Below, in pieces: positions 40,355 to 49,528 of a stretch of DNA of 64,000 nt (positions within the stretch are counted from its first letter, which is position 1; each line of letters starts with the position of its first letter). Under the pieces are notes generated by a model, which was not told the origin of the DNA, did no database searches, and worked only from the letters and a program-made list of their open reading frames with translations. The stretch is from PWQG01 sp040882255 (lineage in GTDB: Bacteria > Pseudomonadota > Gammaproteobacteria > Pseudomonadales > Pseudohongiellaceae). A program made the position numbers and the translations under genes. The DNA lies in the NCBI GenBank assembly GCA_040882255.1, contig JBBEBP010000005.1:111715-175714 (forward strand). Reading direction: 5' to 3'.

Positions 40355-42198
40355 TCCGTCTGTTCTCCCGCAATCCAGCGCTCGACACGCTGCTCCAGCA
40401 TGGGCAGCGGCATTGCCCCGCCCAGCAGTACAGCGTCATGAAAACCGCGTATGTCGAAGTCCTCACCCAGTGTTTCGCGGGCCTGCTCCCGAAGCGCAAG
40501 GATACGGTTCATGCCGACCTTGTACGAGGTCGCCTGGCCGGGCAGCACGATGTAGCGCTGCACCTCCGAGCGGATGGCGGCCAGCGGGACGGAGGCGTTT
40601 TCCGCGAAGTAGTCGACCGCTTCCTGTTCCGTCCAGCCCCGGTCGTGCAGGCCGGTGTCGACCACCAGGCGGATGGCGCGCCACATTTCCGAGGTGAGCC
40701 GGCCGAACTCGGAGAACGGGTTGGTGTAGGTGTCAGGCATTTCGCTGGCCAGGCGCTCGGCGTACAGGCCCCAACCCTCCGAGTAGGCGGTGAACCCGGC
40801 CTGGGTACGGAAGCGCGGCAGGTTCTCCAGTTCCTGGGCAATGGAAATCTGCATGTGATGACCAGGCAGACCTTCGTGGTAGGCGATGACCTCCAGTTCG
40901 GTCTTCGGCATGGCGGTCATGTCGGACAGATGTGCGTAGTAGATGCCGGGCCGGGAGCCGTCCGGTGTGCCGGCGTAGTAGTGCTGGGCCGCGCCGTCCT
41001 GCTCGCGGAACGGTTCCACGCGGCGTACCACCAGGTCAGCCTGTGGCAGGATGGCGAAGTAGTCGGGCAGCCGTTCCTTGATGTTCTCGATGGCCTCGGT
41101 GGCATCGTCTATGTAGGCCTGCCTCCCCTCGTCCGTGTCCGGATAGTAGATCCGTTCGTCGTCGCGGGTTTCCCGCAGCATCTCGAAGAACTCGTCCAGC
41201 GAGCCTTCAAAGCCCGTCTGACGCATGACATCCTGCATCTCGCCGCGCAGCCGATGTACATCTGCCAGACCCATCTCATGGATCTCGTCGGCGCTGAGAT
41301 CGGTCGTGGTCTGGTTGGCCAGCCGGAAGCGGTAGTAGTCCTCGCCATCGGGTTGTGACACCAGGCCGGTGGAGACGTCGGGCACCTTGCTGCGTTCGGA
41401 CTCCGCCCACGCGATCAGATCCCGATAGGCCGGCTCGAAGCGGTCCACCAGCATGGACTCGCCTTCCGCCAGCAGTTCAGCAGCGCGCTCCGCATCCAGT
41501 TCACCGGCGTCGACCAGGGTGTTGGCTTCCATCCGCAGGTCGGCCCACAGGGCCGAGTCCTCTCCATTGCTGGTGAACGGCTCGCCGGTGATCACGTCTT
41601 CCGCCTGCCGGATGACGCCATCGATGGCGAATTCCGGCATGACCACGCCGCGATTGGCCGACTCGACGGCCCGCTCGATCAGTTCCCGGATGGCCCGGCC
41701 CGCCTCGCCGATCCGGGCGATGTAGGCCTCGAGATCCGCCGCCTCGTCCACTTCGTGGAAGCTGATCAGGAATGTGGGCAGGAAGCTCTGTGCACCGTTC
41801 ATCTGGTCGAAAGTGAAACCGTTGTAGCGGTACTCCGCCCTGTGTTTCGCCTGTTCGTACTGGTATTGCCAGATGTCCCATGAAGTGCGGGCCTCGTCGC
41901 CCAGCTTCTCGTAGTCGAACTCCTGTTCCATTTCCTCGATGCTCTGGCGCATCCACTCCAGTTCGCGTTCCTCGGCGGCCACGGTGTAGTCGTCGATTTC
42001 ATCGTAGCGGTCCTTGCGTCCCAGGAAGGTCATTTCGATGGGACTGAACTGGAGCTGCTCCTCATATTGTTCGTCGAACCAGGCATTGAGCTGCTCCGAT
42101 TCCGTCTGCGCGGTTTGCGTATCGGTGCGGGGTGCATCGCTTTCGCCGCAGGCAGCGAGCGCCAATAACAGCAAAAGGGAAACAATCGTTCTGTTCAT
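40351..42198 (-). CDS. DUF885 family lipoprotein (putative metallo-hydrolase)
   Basis: A 615-aa exported protein with a lipobox LLALAAC (Cys17), so it should be lipid-anchored. The family hallmark YHEGLPGHHMQI (HExxH-like) is present near residue 405, followed by a downstream EGWGLYAERL segment; both suggest a zinc peptidase or esterase fold. DUF885 proteins are annotated as putative carboxypeptidase-like hydrolases; substrate is unproven. The ATG at 42198 has AAGGAG nine bases upstream, and the longer frame to 42264 has no homology. Coupled to the AEC permease downstream. Confidence 0.87.
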   Translation of the reverse strand: MNRTIVSLLLLLALAACGESDAPRTDTQTAQTESEQLNAWFDEQYEEQLQFSPIEMTFLGRKDRYDEIDDYTVAAEERELEWMRQSIEEMEQEFDYEKLGDEARTSWDIWQYQYEQAKHRAEYRYNGFTFDQMNGAQSFLPTFLISFHEVDEAADLEAYIARIGEAGRAIRELIERAVESANRGVVMPEFAIDGVIRQAEDVITGEPFTSNGEDSALWADLRMEANTLVDAGELDAERAAELLAEGESMLVDRFEPAYRDLIAWAESERSKVPDVSTGLVSQPDGEDYYRFRLANQTTTDLSADEIHEMGLADVHRLRGEMQDVMRQTGFEGSLDEFFEMLRETRDDERIYYPDTDEGRQAYIDDATEAIENIKERLPDYFAILPQADLVVRRVEPFREQDGAAQHYYAGTPDGSRPGIYYAHLSDMTAMPKTELEVIAYHEGLPGHHMQISIAQELENLPRFRTQAGFTAYSEGWGLYAERLASEMPDTYTNPFSEFGRLTSEMWRAIRLVVDTGLHDRGWTEQEAVDYFAENASVPLAAIRSEVQRYIVLPGQATSYKVGMNRILALREQARETLGEDFDIRGFHDAVLLGGAMPLPMLEQRVERWIAGEQTE

Positions 42199-42401
42199 GG
42201 TCTGGTTCTCCTTGCTGACGCCGCGTCCGTGATCAGCCTCCGAAAATGTCCCTGACGCCAGCACGGATGTCGTCCGTCTGGTTGTCGATTACGATATACT
42301 GGCATCAAAACCTCTTCAGTGCCAAGTGGGACACCGCGTCATGCGGCACGGTCATTTCAGGCCACGCGTACCCCGTAGCACATCACCCACGGAGTTTCAG
42401 T

Positions 42402-42989
42402 ATGGAAACCCTCGCTGCGGCCGTCACTCTCTTTCTGATCATGGATCCCCTGGGCAACATCCCGGTGTTTCTCAGCATTCTGTCCCGTGTACCCGAGGCG
42501 CGCCGTCACCGGGTCCTGGTGCGTGAGCTGCTGATTGCACTGGCATTGATGCTGGCTTTCCTCTTCCTGGGGCCGGGTCTTCTGCATCTGTTGGGGTTAT
42601 CCCCGGAAGCGATCGCCATCGGCGGCGGGCTGGTATTGATGATCATCGCCATCCGCATGATTTTTCCCTCGCGGGGCGGTGTCATGGGCGACGATGGCAG
42701 CGATGATGAACCGCTGATCGTGCCACTGGCGGTGCCGTTGATCGCGGGTCCGTCCGTACTGGCCACGCTCGTGTTGCTGGCGGAGACCGGTCCCGAACGC
42801 AGCGGTGACTGGTTGCTGGCACTGATGGGTGCCTGGCTCGTCACGGCGGCCATTCTGCTGGCCTCGCCGACACTGTATGGCATCCTGGGTTCGCGCGGTT
42901 TGAAAGCCATCGAGCGGCTGATGGGGATGATCCTGGTGTCTATCTCCGTACAGATGCTGCTCGATGGCTTTGCCGGCTATCTGGGCTGA
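42402..42989 (+). CDS. MarC family integral membrane protein
   Basis: A 195-aa protein with six hydrophobic helices and the MarC pattern: LIMDPLGNIPVFLSIL at the start and VPLAVPLIAGPSVLATLVLL in the second half, with GLKAIERLMGMILVSISVQML at the end. The role of MarC/YhgN proteins is not settled; a link to antibiotic resistance has not held up. The start METLAAAV at 42402 (GGAG seven bases upstream) is preferred to the longer frame to 42246. It is convergent with the NHL lipoprotein gene, with 4 bp between stops. Confidence 0.9.
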   Translation: METLAAAVTLFLIMDPLGNIPVFLSILSRVPEARRHRVLVRELLIALALMLAFLFLGPGLLHLLGLSPEAIAIGGGLVLMIIAIRMIFPSRGGVMGDDGSDDEPLIVPLAVPLIAGPSVLATLVLLAETGPERSGDWLLALMGAWLVTAAILLASPTLYGILGSRGLKAIERLMGMILVSISVQMLLDGFAGYLG

Positions 42990-42993
42990 GTGA

Positions 42994-44202
42994 TCACTCC
43001 ACGGCGTATCTGGTGAATGCCCCACCGGCCTGACTCAGCGAGTTCGGGCCTTCCGCCGCGTAGACGTTGCCGTCCGCATCCACTGCGACCCCTTCACCGG
43101 CGGTACCCTGCGCGAGCCGGTCCGGGCGCTCGAACGGGGGAATGAAACCGGTCACATGGTCGTGGTCCACATGCCCGATGCGCACGCCGTTCAGCCATCC
43201 GGGATGGTTGGTGGGGCTGGATTCGGAATCGATGGCGTACAGCATGTCCTCGTCCGTGATGAAGATGCCGCTGACCCGGCTGAACTGGTAGCGTGATTCC
43301 AGGTGATTGCCGTCCCGATCGAAGAGCTCCAGGCGGTGGTTGCCGCGGTCGGCCACCCAGAGCCGGCCCATGGAGTCGAAGTCCAGTGCGTGCGGGGTGC
43401 GGAAGTTGCCGTGTTCCAGGCCGATCTCGCCCCATTGCATGAGGAAATTGCCTTCGGAGTCGAATTTCATGATCCGGCCGGTCAGGCCGTTGGCGCGGCC
43501 TTCCTCGATCGCATCCCGGGTGGTCATACCCTGGCCGCTGTGACCGTCCGCCACGTAGATGTTGCCCTCCGGTCCGACCACCACGTCATTGGGCTGGTTG
43601 AAGTGCTCGCCGTCGTTGCCGGCCTGGCCGGCGGTGCCCAGGCTCATCAGTAGTTCACCGTCCGGGCTGAATTTGTGGACCTGATGGCCCTTGGTGCCTT
43701 CCTCGTTGACCGCGAAGTCGGTAACCCAGACATTACCCTCGTCATCCACATGGATGCCGTGCGGAGTCACCATCACACCGCCACCGAAGTTGGCGAGGAC
43801 CTCGCCGGTGTGGCGGTCGAACTTGAAGATCGGATCCACCGGGTTGGTGTGGCAGTTGATCGCCACCCCGGAACCGAAGGTGTTGGCGCCACAACGTTCG
43901 TAGGCCCAGACATGACCATCGATCGGGTCGATGTCGACGCCCGCCGTGGAGCCCCATTCACGGCCCTCGGGCAGTTCGCCCCAGTTGCGGGTCACATCAG
44001 GGTTGGGGTTGGGCAGACCATCACCGGTGATGGTATTGCCGGCCGGCATGTCCGATTCGGCTGCCGGGGCGGCCGAAGCAGTGGAGCTGGCCGGTTCGGG
44101 CGTCGCTGCTCCGGATGTGCCGGTCTGGTCGTTGCAGGCGGTGAGTACGATGGCACCTGCGCAGAGCATGGTGAAGGGGAGAACTCTCTGTATCGGGGTC
44201 AT
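42994..44202 (-). CDS. NHL-repeat beta-propeller lipoprotein (peptidylglycine lyase-like)
   Basis: A 402-aa protein with a lipobox ending IVLTAC and a low-complexity Ala/Ser/Pro linker, then six NHL-like blades (for example TPHGIHVDDEGNVWVTDF, PNDVVVGPEGNIYVADG and TPHALDFDSMGRLWVADRG). The blade layout resembles the peptidyl-alpha-hydroxyglycine alpha-amidating lyase domain and related periplasmic enzymes; the lyase metal ligands cannot be confirmed by eye. A paralogue without a lipobox is encoded at 52841-53959. It follows the cyclase gene by 13 bp on the same strand. Confidence 0.8.
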   Translation of the reverse strand: MTPIQRVLPFTMLCAGAIVLTACNDQTGTSGAATPEPASSTASAAPAAESDMPAGNTITGDGLPNPNPDVTRNWGELPEGREWGSTAGVDIDPIDGHVWAYERCGANTFGSGVAINCHTNPVDPIFKFDRHTGEVLANFGGGVMVTPHGIHVDDEGNVWVTDFAVNEEGTKGHQVHKFSPDGELLMSLGTAGQAGNDGEHFNQPNDVVVGPEGNIYVADGHSGQGMTTRDAIEEGRANGLTGRIMKFDSEGNFLMQWGEIGLEHGNFRTPHALDFDSMGRLWVADRGNHRLELFDRDGNHLESRYQFSRVSGIFITDEDMLYAIDSESSPTNHPGWLNGVRIGHVDHDHVTGFIPPFERPDRLAQGTAGEGVAVDADGNVYAAEGPNSLSQAGGAFTRYAVE

Positions 44203-44215
44203 GGTGTTTTCCTTT

Positions 44216-45157
44216 TTAATGAATGGCGATGGGGTTCACTACAACCTGCACGGCGCCCCGGAATTTCGGTTGTCCGAGCACGAACATGAATTCCTGTACG
44301 CCGTCGGCTGCCAGCTCCGCAGTGTTCATGCTCTCCAGTATGTAAACACCCTCTTTGGCCAACAGGGTCTGGTGTACCGCGAATACCCGCTCCGGATTCT
44401 CGAACGGGATGACTTCCAGTGCCGGCGTGTCGGCACCGATCGCCACCACTCCCAGCTCCGCCAGGTACTCGGCGCCTTCCACGCCCGGGCCCGGCTGCAC
44501 GGAAATGAATCGGTCATCATCGGTACCCAACAGTTGCATCCAGCCGGTGTGGAACAGCACCACGTCACCGCGACGGATCTCGATGCCCTGGGCGCGGGCG
44601 GCCGCCTCGATCTCGGCCCGGTTGAACGCCGTGCCTTCGCTGACCATGTCCACCCCGAAATGGGCCGTCATGTCCAGCAGCACGCCGCGGGTGACAATGG
44701 GCGGAATGGTGTGGGTGCCCAGCTCGGTCAGGCCGTTGTCCGTGACAATCTCGTCCGTGGTCAGTCCGTTGTAGTACTGGTGGCCAATGCCCAGGTGTCC
44801 CAGGCCGTCGATCTGGGAGCCGATGCCGAAACTGGTCCTGACCCGCTCGTCGTTGGAGGTCACCACATCGGCGCCCACCGGGATATCGCCGCTGGCGGGG
44901 ATGATGTCAATCTCGTAGGTCCGTGCGCCATAGGCCGGCGAGTCTGCCGTGGTCTCCACGCCCAGGGAGTAGACCGTGCCGGTTGTGATCAGTTCTGCCG
45001 CCTCGAGTACCCGTGCCGGGTCCAGGTAGTTGGCCGCACCGATGCGGTCATCCGGTCCATGACGCGAAGGGACCCAGTCCTGGGCGAGGGCCGGTACGGT
45101 CAGTGTGGCGGCGAGGCAGAGCGCCGTTGCCAGCCGGGTCGAATGGGAGTTTCTCAT
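44216..45157 (-). CDS. exported cyclase family protein (kynurenine formamidase-like fold)
   Basis: A 313-aa member of the cyclase/formamidase fold with a Sec signal peptide (TRLATALCLAATLTVPALAQ). The metal site of this larger subgroup reads SQIDGLGHLG instead of HxGTHxDxPxH, and GDVVLFHTGWMQLLG with ADTPALEVIPFENP follows. Known relatives hydrolyse formylkynurenine, isatin or cyclic imides with Mn or Zn; the substrate here is unknown. The start at 45157 has AAGGAG seven bases upstream. It sits between the metallopeptidase gene (25 bp upstream) and the NHL lipoprotein (13 bp downstream), so the three form an operon of extracytoplasmic enzymes. Confidence 0.82.
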   Translation of the reverse strand: MRNSHSTRLATALCLAATLTVPALAQDWVPSRHGPDDRIGAANYLDPARVLEAAELITTGTVYSLGVETTADSPAYGARTYEIDIIPASGDIPVGADVVTSNDERVRTSFGIGSQIDGLGHLGIGHQYYNGLTTDEIVTDNGLTELGTHTIPPIVTRGVLLDMTAHFGVDMVSEGTAFNRAEIEAAARAQGIEIRRGDVVLFHTGWMQLLGTDDDRFISVQPGPGVEGAEYLAELGVVAIGADTPALEVIPFENPERVFAVHQTLLAKEGVYILESMNTAELAADGVQEFMFVLGQPKFRGAVQVVVNPIAIH

Positions 45158-45182
45158 TGGTATCTCCTTATTCTTCTTGTCA

Positions 45183-46148
45183 TTACAGGCCCTGGGCACC
45201 CCGGCGCAGCCAGTCATGCACGAAGCCGAGCTTGTGGCGCGCGGCTTCTGACAGCACGAAGGGGTAGAGGTCCTCCAGTCCCATGGAACGGTTGACATGG
45301 TTGACGCCCACGGTGAGCGAGGCGGCGGTGTGGATGAGACGTGCCGTGTCGGGCTCCGAATACGGGTCCCAGCCGGGGTACGGCAGTTGCGGTGAGGAGA
45401 GTCCGGAGGCGACGAAACTGTCCGTGATGTCGGTCAGGTGTAACAGGTGAGCAGCGGTCTCCGCCCAATCCTCGTGCGGATGCGTTGAGGCATAGCTGGT
45501 CAGGAAATGCTGCTGCCACCCGGGCGGTGGGCCTTCATGGTAGTGGCGTTGCAACGCAGCGGTGTAGTCCACCCGCTCGTCGCCGAACACCGCACGGAAG
45601 TCGTCAAGGAAATCCTCGCGCAGGCTGAGACGCCACCAGAGCATATGCGAGATTTCGTGACGCATGTGCCCGATCATGGTCCGGTAAGGCTCGTCCAGTG
45701 CCTGGCGGCGCGTAACGCGCAGGACCGGGTCCGCCTCGGCCACGCTGATGGTCACCTTGCCTTCCACATGACCCATGAATACCGGCGTCGGCCCCTCGGC
45801 GAGCATGTGGAACACGGGGGGCGTGCCCGGGTCCTCCGGCCGGAACCAGTGCCAGCGCCCCAGGTTGTCCAGCACCCAGCGTTTGGCTGCCTCGGTCTGG
45901 GCCCAGTTGGGCATGGCGCCCGGAATGGAAGGGTCCGGCGCCAGTGCCGTCATGGCACAGGAACGGCAGAATGCGCCCTGCTCCGGAGCGATCCAGTTAC
46001 AGCCGATCACCTCACGGTTGATGCAGAATGGCGGCATCGGAAGAAAAGCCCGTGCCTGGGGGTCGTAGGCGACCGGAGTGCCGTCGGCGGTGGCCAGGTT
46101 GTCGAACCAGAGAGAGCCGGAACCGACCGGGTTGGAAAATACACGCAT
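45183..46148 (-). CDS. putative zinc-dependent metallopeptidase (Peptidase_Mx-like)
   Basis: A 321-aa protein. The zinc site is HExxH in MRHEISHMLWW (about residue 163), with a third ligand candidate in HPHEDWAETAAHLLH. This matches the putative zinc-binding peptidase group PF15887. The N-terminal region has Cys residues (FCINREVIGCNW, AFCRSCAM) that form the family's metal-ribbon-like segment, although the first CxxC at residue 1-10 seems replaced by MRVFSNPV. No signal peptide is seen. It heads the three-gene minus-strand operon and is divergent from the gamma-glutamyltransferase gene. Confidence 0.8.
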   Translation of the reverse strand: MRVFSNPVGSGSLWFDNLATADGTPVAYDPQARAFLPMPPFCINREVIGCNWIAPEQGAFCRSCAMTALAPDPSIPGAMPNWAQTEAAKRWVLDNLGRWHWFRPEDPGTPPVFHMLAEGPTPVFMGHVEGKVTISVAEADPVLRVTRRQALDEPYRTMIGHMRHEISHMLWWRLSLREDFLDDFRAVFGDERVDYTAALQRHYHEGPPPGWQQHFLTSYASTHPHEDWAETAAHLLHLTDITDSFVASGLSSPQLPYPGWDPYSEPDTARLIHTAASLTVGVNHVNRSMGLEDLYPFVLSEAARHKLGFVHDWLRRGAQGL

Positions 46149-46304
46149 GACAATTACAGCCTATGAAAACGTACGCCCAGTATGCGCTTTTTGTCCTGTC
46201 TCCGCGACAGGCAGTGAAAGGGCGTATAACTTGTGTCCGCACGGGAAGGACTATATTCTGACTGCTTTGCGACCCCTACACTATTGTAGCAAGTGAGTCC
46301 TGTC

Positions 46305-48050
46305 ATGAGATTTTTCGCCACCATCCTCAGTCTGGCCGTCCTGGCCGCCTGTTCCGAAACCCCCGATCCACAAACGGCCGAACCCGCCACTACCGCCGAG
46401 GAAAGAGATGGCTGGTCACGCGGCTATATGGCGGCCGTCGCCAATCCCTATGCCACCAATGCGGCGATCGGGATGCTGGAGCAGGGGGGGCATGCCGTGG
46501 ATGCCGCGATCGCCGCGCATGCGGTGCTGGGGCTGGTGGAGCCGGAAAGCTCCGGCCTGGGCGGCGGTGGCTTCATGGTGGTCTACGAACAGGAAACGCA
46601 GGATGTGCGCTTCCTGGATGGCCGGGAAACGGCCCCGGCCGGTGCAACACCTGACATGTTCATGCGCGATGATGAGGCCATGGGCTTCCTCGATGCCTGG
46701 CAGAGCGGCCGGGCGGTTGGCGTGCCGGGTACCGTCGCCCTGTACCGGATGGCGCATGAACAATACGGCAAGCTGCCCTGGGCGATGCTGTTCGAGCCCG
46801 CCATCCGGTTGGCCAGTGAGGGTTTCGAGGTGTCCGGAAAGCTGGCCGGGTATCTGCCGGAACTGGCCGAGTTTACCCGGCTTGACGAGAACCCGGGAGC
46901 GGCCGAGTACTTCTACCCCGGCGGCGAGCCCCTGGAGGCCGGCGAGACCGTGCGCAACCCGGAGTACGCACAGACACTGACGCGTATCGCCGAGGAAGGC
47001 CCTTCGGCCTTCTACAGCGGAGAGATCGCCGAGGCAATGGCGGCCGCCGCGCAGGCGGGGCCCGATGGTGGCAGCATGACAGTGGCGGATATAGAAGGTT
47101 ATGAACCGGTTGAACGGGATGCCATCTGCGGTCCATGGCGGGCATTCAGCATCTGCTCGGCGACGCCGCCCTCGTCCGGTGCCATGCAGATCATGGTCGC
47201 CAATCTCTATGACCATCTGCTTCCAGAAGATGCCACCCGTGAGGAGCAGATCCGGGCCTTTGTCGATGCGCAGCGCCTGGCCTATGCGGATCGGGATCAC
47301 TATTTCGGTGATCCGGACCAGATCTCCGTTCCGGTGGCGCAGCTTCTGGCGCCACAATACCTGGAACACCGCGCCAATAACGCGGCCGCGCCGGGCGCCA
47401 TGCCGGAGCATGGTAATCCCGCCGAGGTGCTGGGTACCGGCACTGCCTCGGTGTGGGCAGATGACAGTACCAGGGAAGCAGCGGGTACCTCACATCTCTC
47501 CATCGTGGACAATGAAGGCAATGCGATATCAGCGACGATGACCGTGGAGTCGCCATTCGGTTCCTCGCGCTGGGCCGCCGGCTTCCTGTTGAACAACGAG
47601 ATGACCGACTTCGCCCGTGACTATGACCCTGATGGCGCGGAGCCGGCCAATATGGTGCGGCCAGGTGCCCGTCCGCGTTCGTCCATGTCTCCCACCGTCG
47701 TGCTGGATGAGAATAGCGACCTTTACATGGTCACCGGCTCACCGGGCGGCAATTCCATCCCCGCGTACACCGCCAAATCGGTGCTCGGTATCGTGGACTG
47801 GGGCATGACAGTGGAGGAAGCCATCGCATTTCCGAACATCATCGCCAGAGGGCAGGCGGTGCGCGTGGAGGTCGGCCGGCAACCGGGGCAGACGCTGGCC
47901 GATCAGCTCGATGCGGCCGGCTATGAGGTAGAGGAGAGTGAGGGAGAGAACTCCGGTCTGCATGTGATACTGGTGACCGATGAGGGCCTGACAGGCGCGG
48001 CTGATCCGCGGCGGGAAGGCACCGTCATGTCCGGGATACTGGCGCAGTAA
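46305..48050 (+). CDS. ggt: gamma-glutamyltransferase (lipoprotein form)
   Basis: A 581-aa Ntn hydrolase precursor with a lipobox LSLAVLAAC. The large subunit runs to about residue 390; the small subunit should begin at the catalytic threonine in AAGTSHLSIVD, by autocleavage, and continues with NAISATMTVESPFGS and PRSSMSPTVV (substrate pocket). Enzymes of this family split glutathione and gamma-glutamyl compounds in the periplasm. Here lipid anchoring, not soluble export, is predicted. The ATG at 46305 is preferred to a GTG at 46293 as the signal sequence begins there. Divergent from the metallopeptidase. Confidence 0.92.
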   Translation: MRFFATILSLAVLAACSETPDPQTAEPATTAEERDGWSRGYMAAVANPYATNAAIGMLEQGGHAVDAAIAAHAVLGLVEPESSGLGGGGFMVVYEQETQDVRFLDGRETAPAGATPDMFMRDDEAMGFLDAWQSGRAVGVPGTVALYRMAHEQYGKLPWAMLFEPAIRLASEGFEVSGKLAGYLPELAEFTRLDENPGAAEYFYPGGEPLEAGETVRNPEYAQTLTRIAEEGPSAFYSGEIAEAMAAAAQAGPDGGSMTVADIEGYEPVERDAICGPWRAFSICSATPPSSGAMQIMVANLYDHLLPEDATREEQIRAFVDAQRLAYADRDHYFGDPDQISVPVAQLLAPQYLEHRANNAAAPGAMPEHGNPAEVLGTGTASVWADDSTREAAGTSHLSIVDNEGNAISATMTVESPFGSSRWAAGFLLNNEMTDFARDYDPDGAEPANMVRPGARPRSSMSPTVVLDENSDLYMVTGSPGGNSIPAYTAKSVLGIVDWGMTVEEAIAFPNIIARGQAVRVEVGRQPGQTLADQLDAAGYEVEESEGENSGLHVILVTDEGLTGAADPRREGTVMSGILAQ

Positions 48051-48084
48051 GGCAAGATGGTGAGCCGGGGCAGGTGGCACCGGC

Positions 48085-49227
48085 TCATTCGACCAGCAGG
48101 TGTCGCCCTGCCTCGCGCACATCCGTACAACCGGTCAGGGCCATGGCCACTTTCAGTTCCGACCGGATGATGCCCAGCATCCGGTCCAGTGCCGGCTCGC
48201 CGCCGGCCGCCAGCGGATATGCCCAGGCCCGTCCCAGCAGGCAGGCGTCCGCGCCCAGCGCCAGAGCGCGCAGTACATCCAGGCCGGAGCGTACGCCGCC
48301 GTCCATCAGCACCGGCATCTCGCCATTCACGGTATCGACAATAGCAGGCAGAGCGGCCACGCTGGACGGCACACCGTCCAGTTGCCGGCCGCCGTGGTTG
48401 GACACGATCAGCCCGTCCGCACCCACAGCCATTGCCTGCCGCGCGTCTTCGTGGTCCAGGATGCCTTTGATTACGATCGGCCCCTTCCAGCGTTCGCGTA
48501 CCCAGGCGATATCGTCCCAGGTGACACCGGGGTCGAAGTTGCGCTGTACCCAGCCCGCGAAGGAGGCGAAGCCGCTGTTATCCGGCACCGCATCGGCGAT
48601 GTTGCCGAACACATGCGGCCGCCCCCTGACCTGCACATCCCAGAGCCAGCGCGGGTGCGTCACACCCTGCCAGACACGGCGCAGGCTGGTGACCATACCG
48701 GGCGGTGCGGACATGCCCGAATGCACGTCGCGGTAACGGGCCCCGGCCACCGGCAGATCGACCGTGAACACCAGCACCGGGCAGTGACAGGCTTCGACCC
48801 GCGCCAACAGCTCGGCCATGTAGTCGCGGTCACGGATCATGTAGAGCTGGTACCAGGGCGGCACTGGTGCCTTCCCGGTGACTTCCTCCACACTGCAGAT
48901 CCCCACTGTGGACAGACAGAACGGTACGCCCGCGCGGCCGGCAGCCCGGGCGGCCTGCACCTCGCCGCGCCGCGCCATCATGCCGGCGAAACCGATCGGC
49001 CCCAGGGCCAGTGGCATGGACAGGGTCTGGCCGAACAGTTCAACGCGGGTGGATAGTGTCGACACATCACGCATGACGCGCTGACGCAGCGCCAGCGCCT
49101 GCATGTCCGAGGTGTTGCGGTGCAGGGTGAGTTCGCCGTAGGAACCGCCGTCCAGGTACTCAAAGAACAGCGGTGGCAGCCGCCGGCGCGCGGCCTTCCG
49201 GTAATCGGCAACGGTGACGGCAACCAT
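48085..49227 (-). CDS. lldD: FMN-dependent alpha-hydroxy-acid oxidising protein (lactate dehydrogenase type)
   Basis: A 380-aa TIM-barrel flavoenzyme. Catalytic His is in SNHGGRQLDGV, FMN-binding segments are ALGPIGFAGMM, WYQLYMIRDRDYM and VIKGILDHEDA, and the phosphate site is MDGGVRSGLDVLRALALGA. It is close to L-lactate dehydrogenase LldD, which feeds electrons from L-lactate to the quinone pool, but mandelate or glycolate are possible. No lldP permease or lldR regulator is adjacent, so substrate assignment is from family only. It lies 9 bp downstream of the DUF5062 gene. Confidence 0.85.
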   Translation of the reverse strand: MVAVTVADYRKAARRRLPPLFFEYLDGGSYGELTLHRNTSDMQALALRQRVMRDVSTLSTRVELFGQTLSMPLALGPIGFAGMMARRGEVQAARAAGRAGVPFCLSTVGICSVEEVTGKAPVPPWYQLYMIRDRDYMAELLARVEACHCPVLVFTVDLPVAGARYRDVHSGMSAPPGMVTSLRRVWQGVTHPRWLWDVQVRGRPHVFGNIADAVPDNSGFASFAGWVQRNFDPGVTWDDIAWVRERWKGPIVIKGILDHEDARQAMAVGADGLIVSNHGGRQLDGVPSSVAALPAIVDTVNGEMPVLMDGGVRSGLDVLRALALGADACLLGRAWAYPLAAGGEPALDRMLGIIRSELKVAMALTGCTDVREAGRHLLVE

Positions 49228-49235
49228 GGCTTCGC

Positions 49236-49496
49236 CTAGTTCAGTAGTGGGTGATCCTCGGGCAATTGCCGCGAGTACCAGATGGCCAGTTTATGGCCCA
49301 TGGTCTGATTCGACACCTCGTTCTCCGGCAAGGGCTGAATGAGGCCGTCTCGCACCATAAGCCGGTACAGGAAAAGAACCTTTTCTTCGACCGAGTCGGT
49401 GGGTTCGAAGCGGGCCGCGCCCCGCTTCTCCGCATACACCACTCCTGTCTCGATGGCCTTTTTCAGCAGCTCTTTCTCGTGCTTGAGTTTCTTCAT
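49236..49496 (-). CDS. DUF5062 family small protein
   Basis: An 86-aa cytoplasmic protein that begins MKKLKHEKELLKKAIETG and continues YAEKRGAARF and LFLYRLMVRDGLIQPLPE; I recognise the DUF5062 pattern known from Vibrio and other gammaproteobacteria. Function is unknown. The ATG at 49496 is chosen because the GGAG lies seven bases upstream; the alternative ATG at 49502 would leave it too close. It is 32 bp downstream of katG and 9 bp upstream of the oxidase, so it may share a transcript with either. Confidence 0.82.
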   Translation of the reverse strand: MKKLKHEKELLKKAIETGVVYAEKRGAARFEPTDSVEEKVLFLYRLMVRDGLIQPLPENEVSNQTMGHKLAIWYSRQLPEDHPLLN

Positions 49497-49528
49497 CGTC
49501 ATACTCCCGGAGTCAGGGCTCCATGCAC

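Noticed and set aside
46195..46282. Several TATATT/TACACT hexamers upstream of the gamma-glutamyltransferase gene
   Set aside because: Spacing to the best -35 matches is 15 bases, too short for a confident sigma-70 promoter call.
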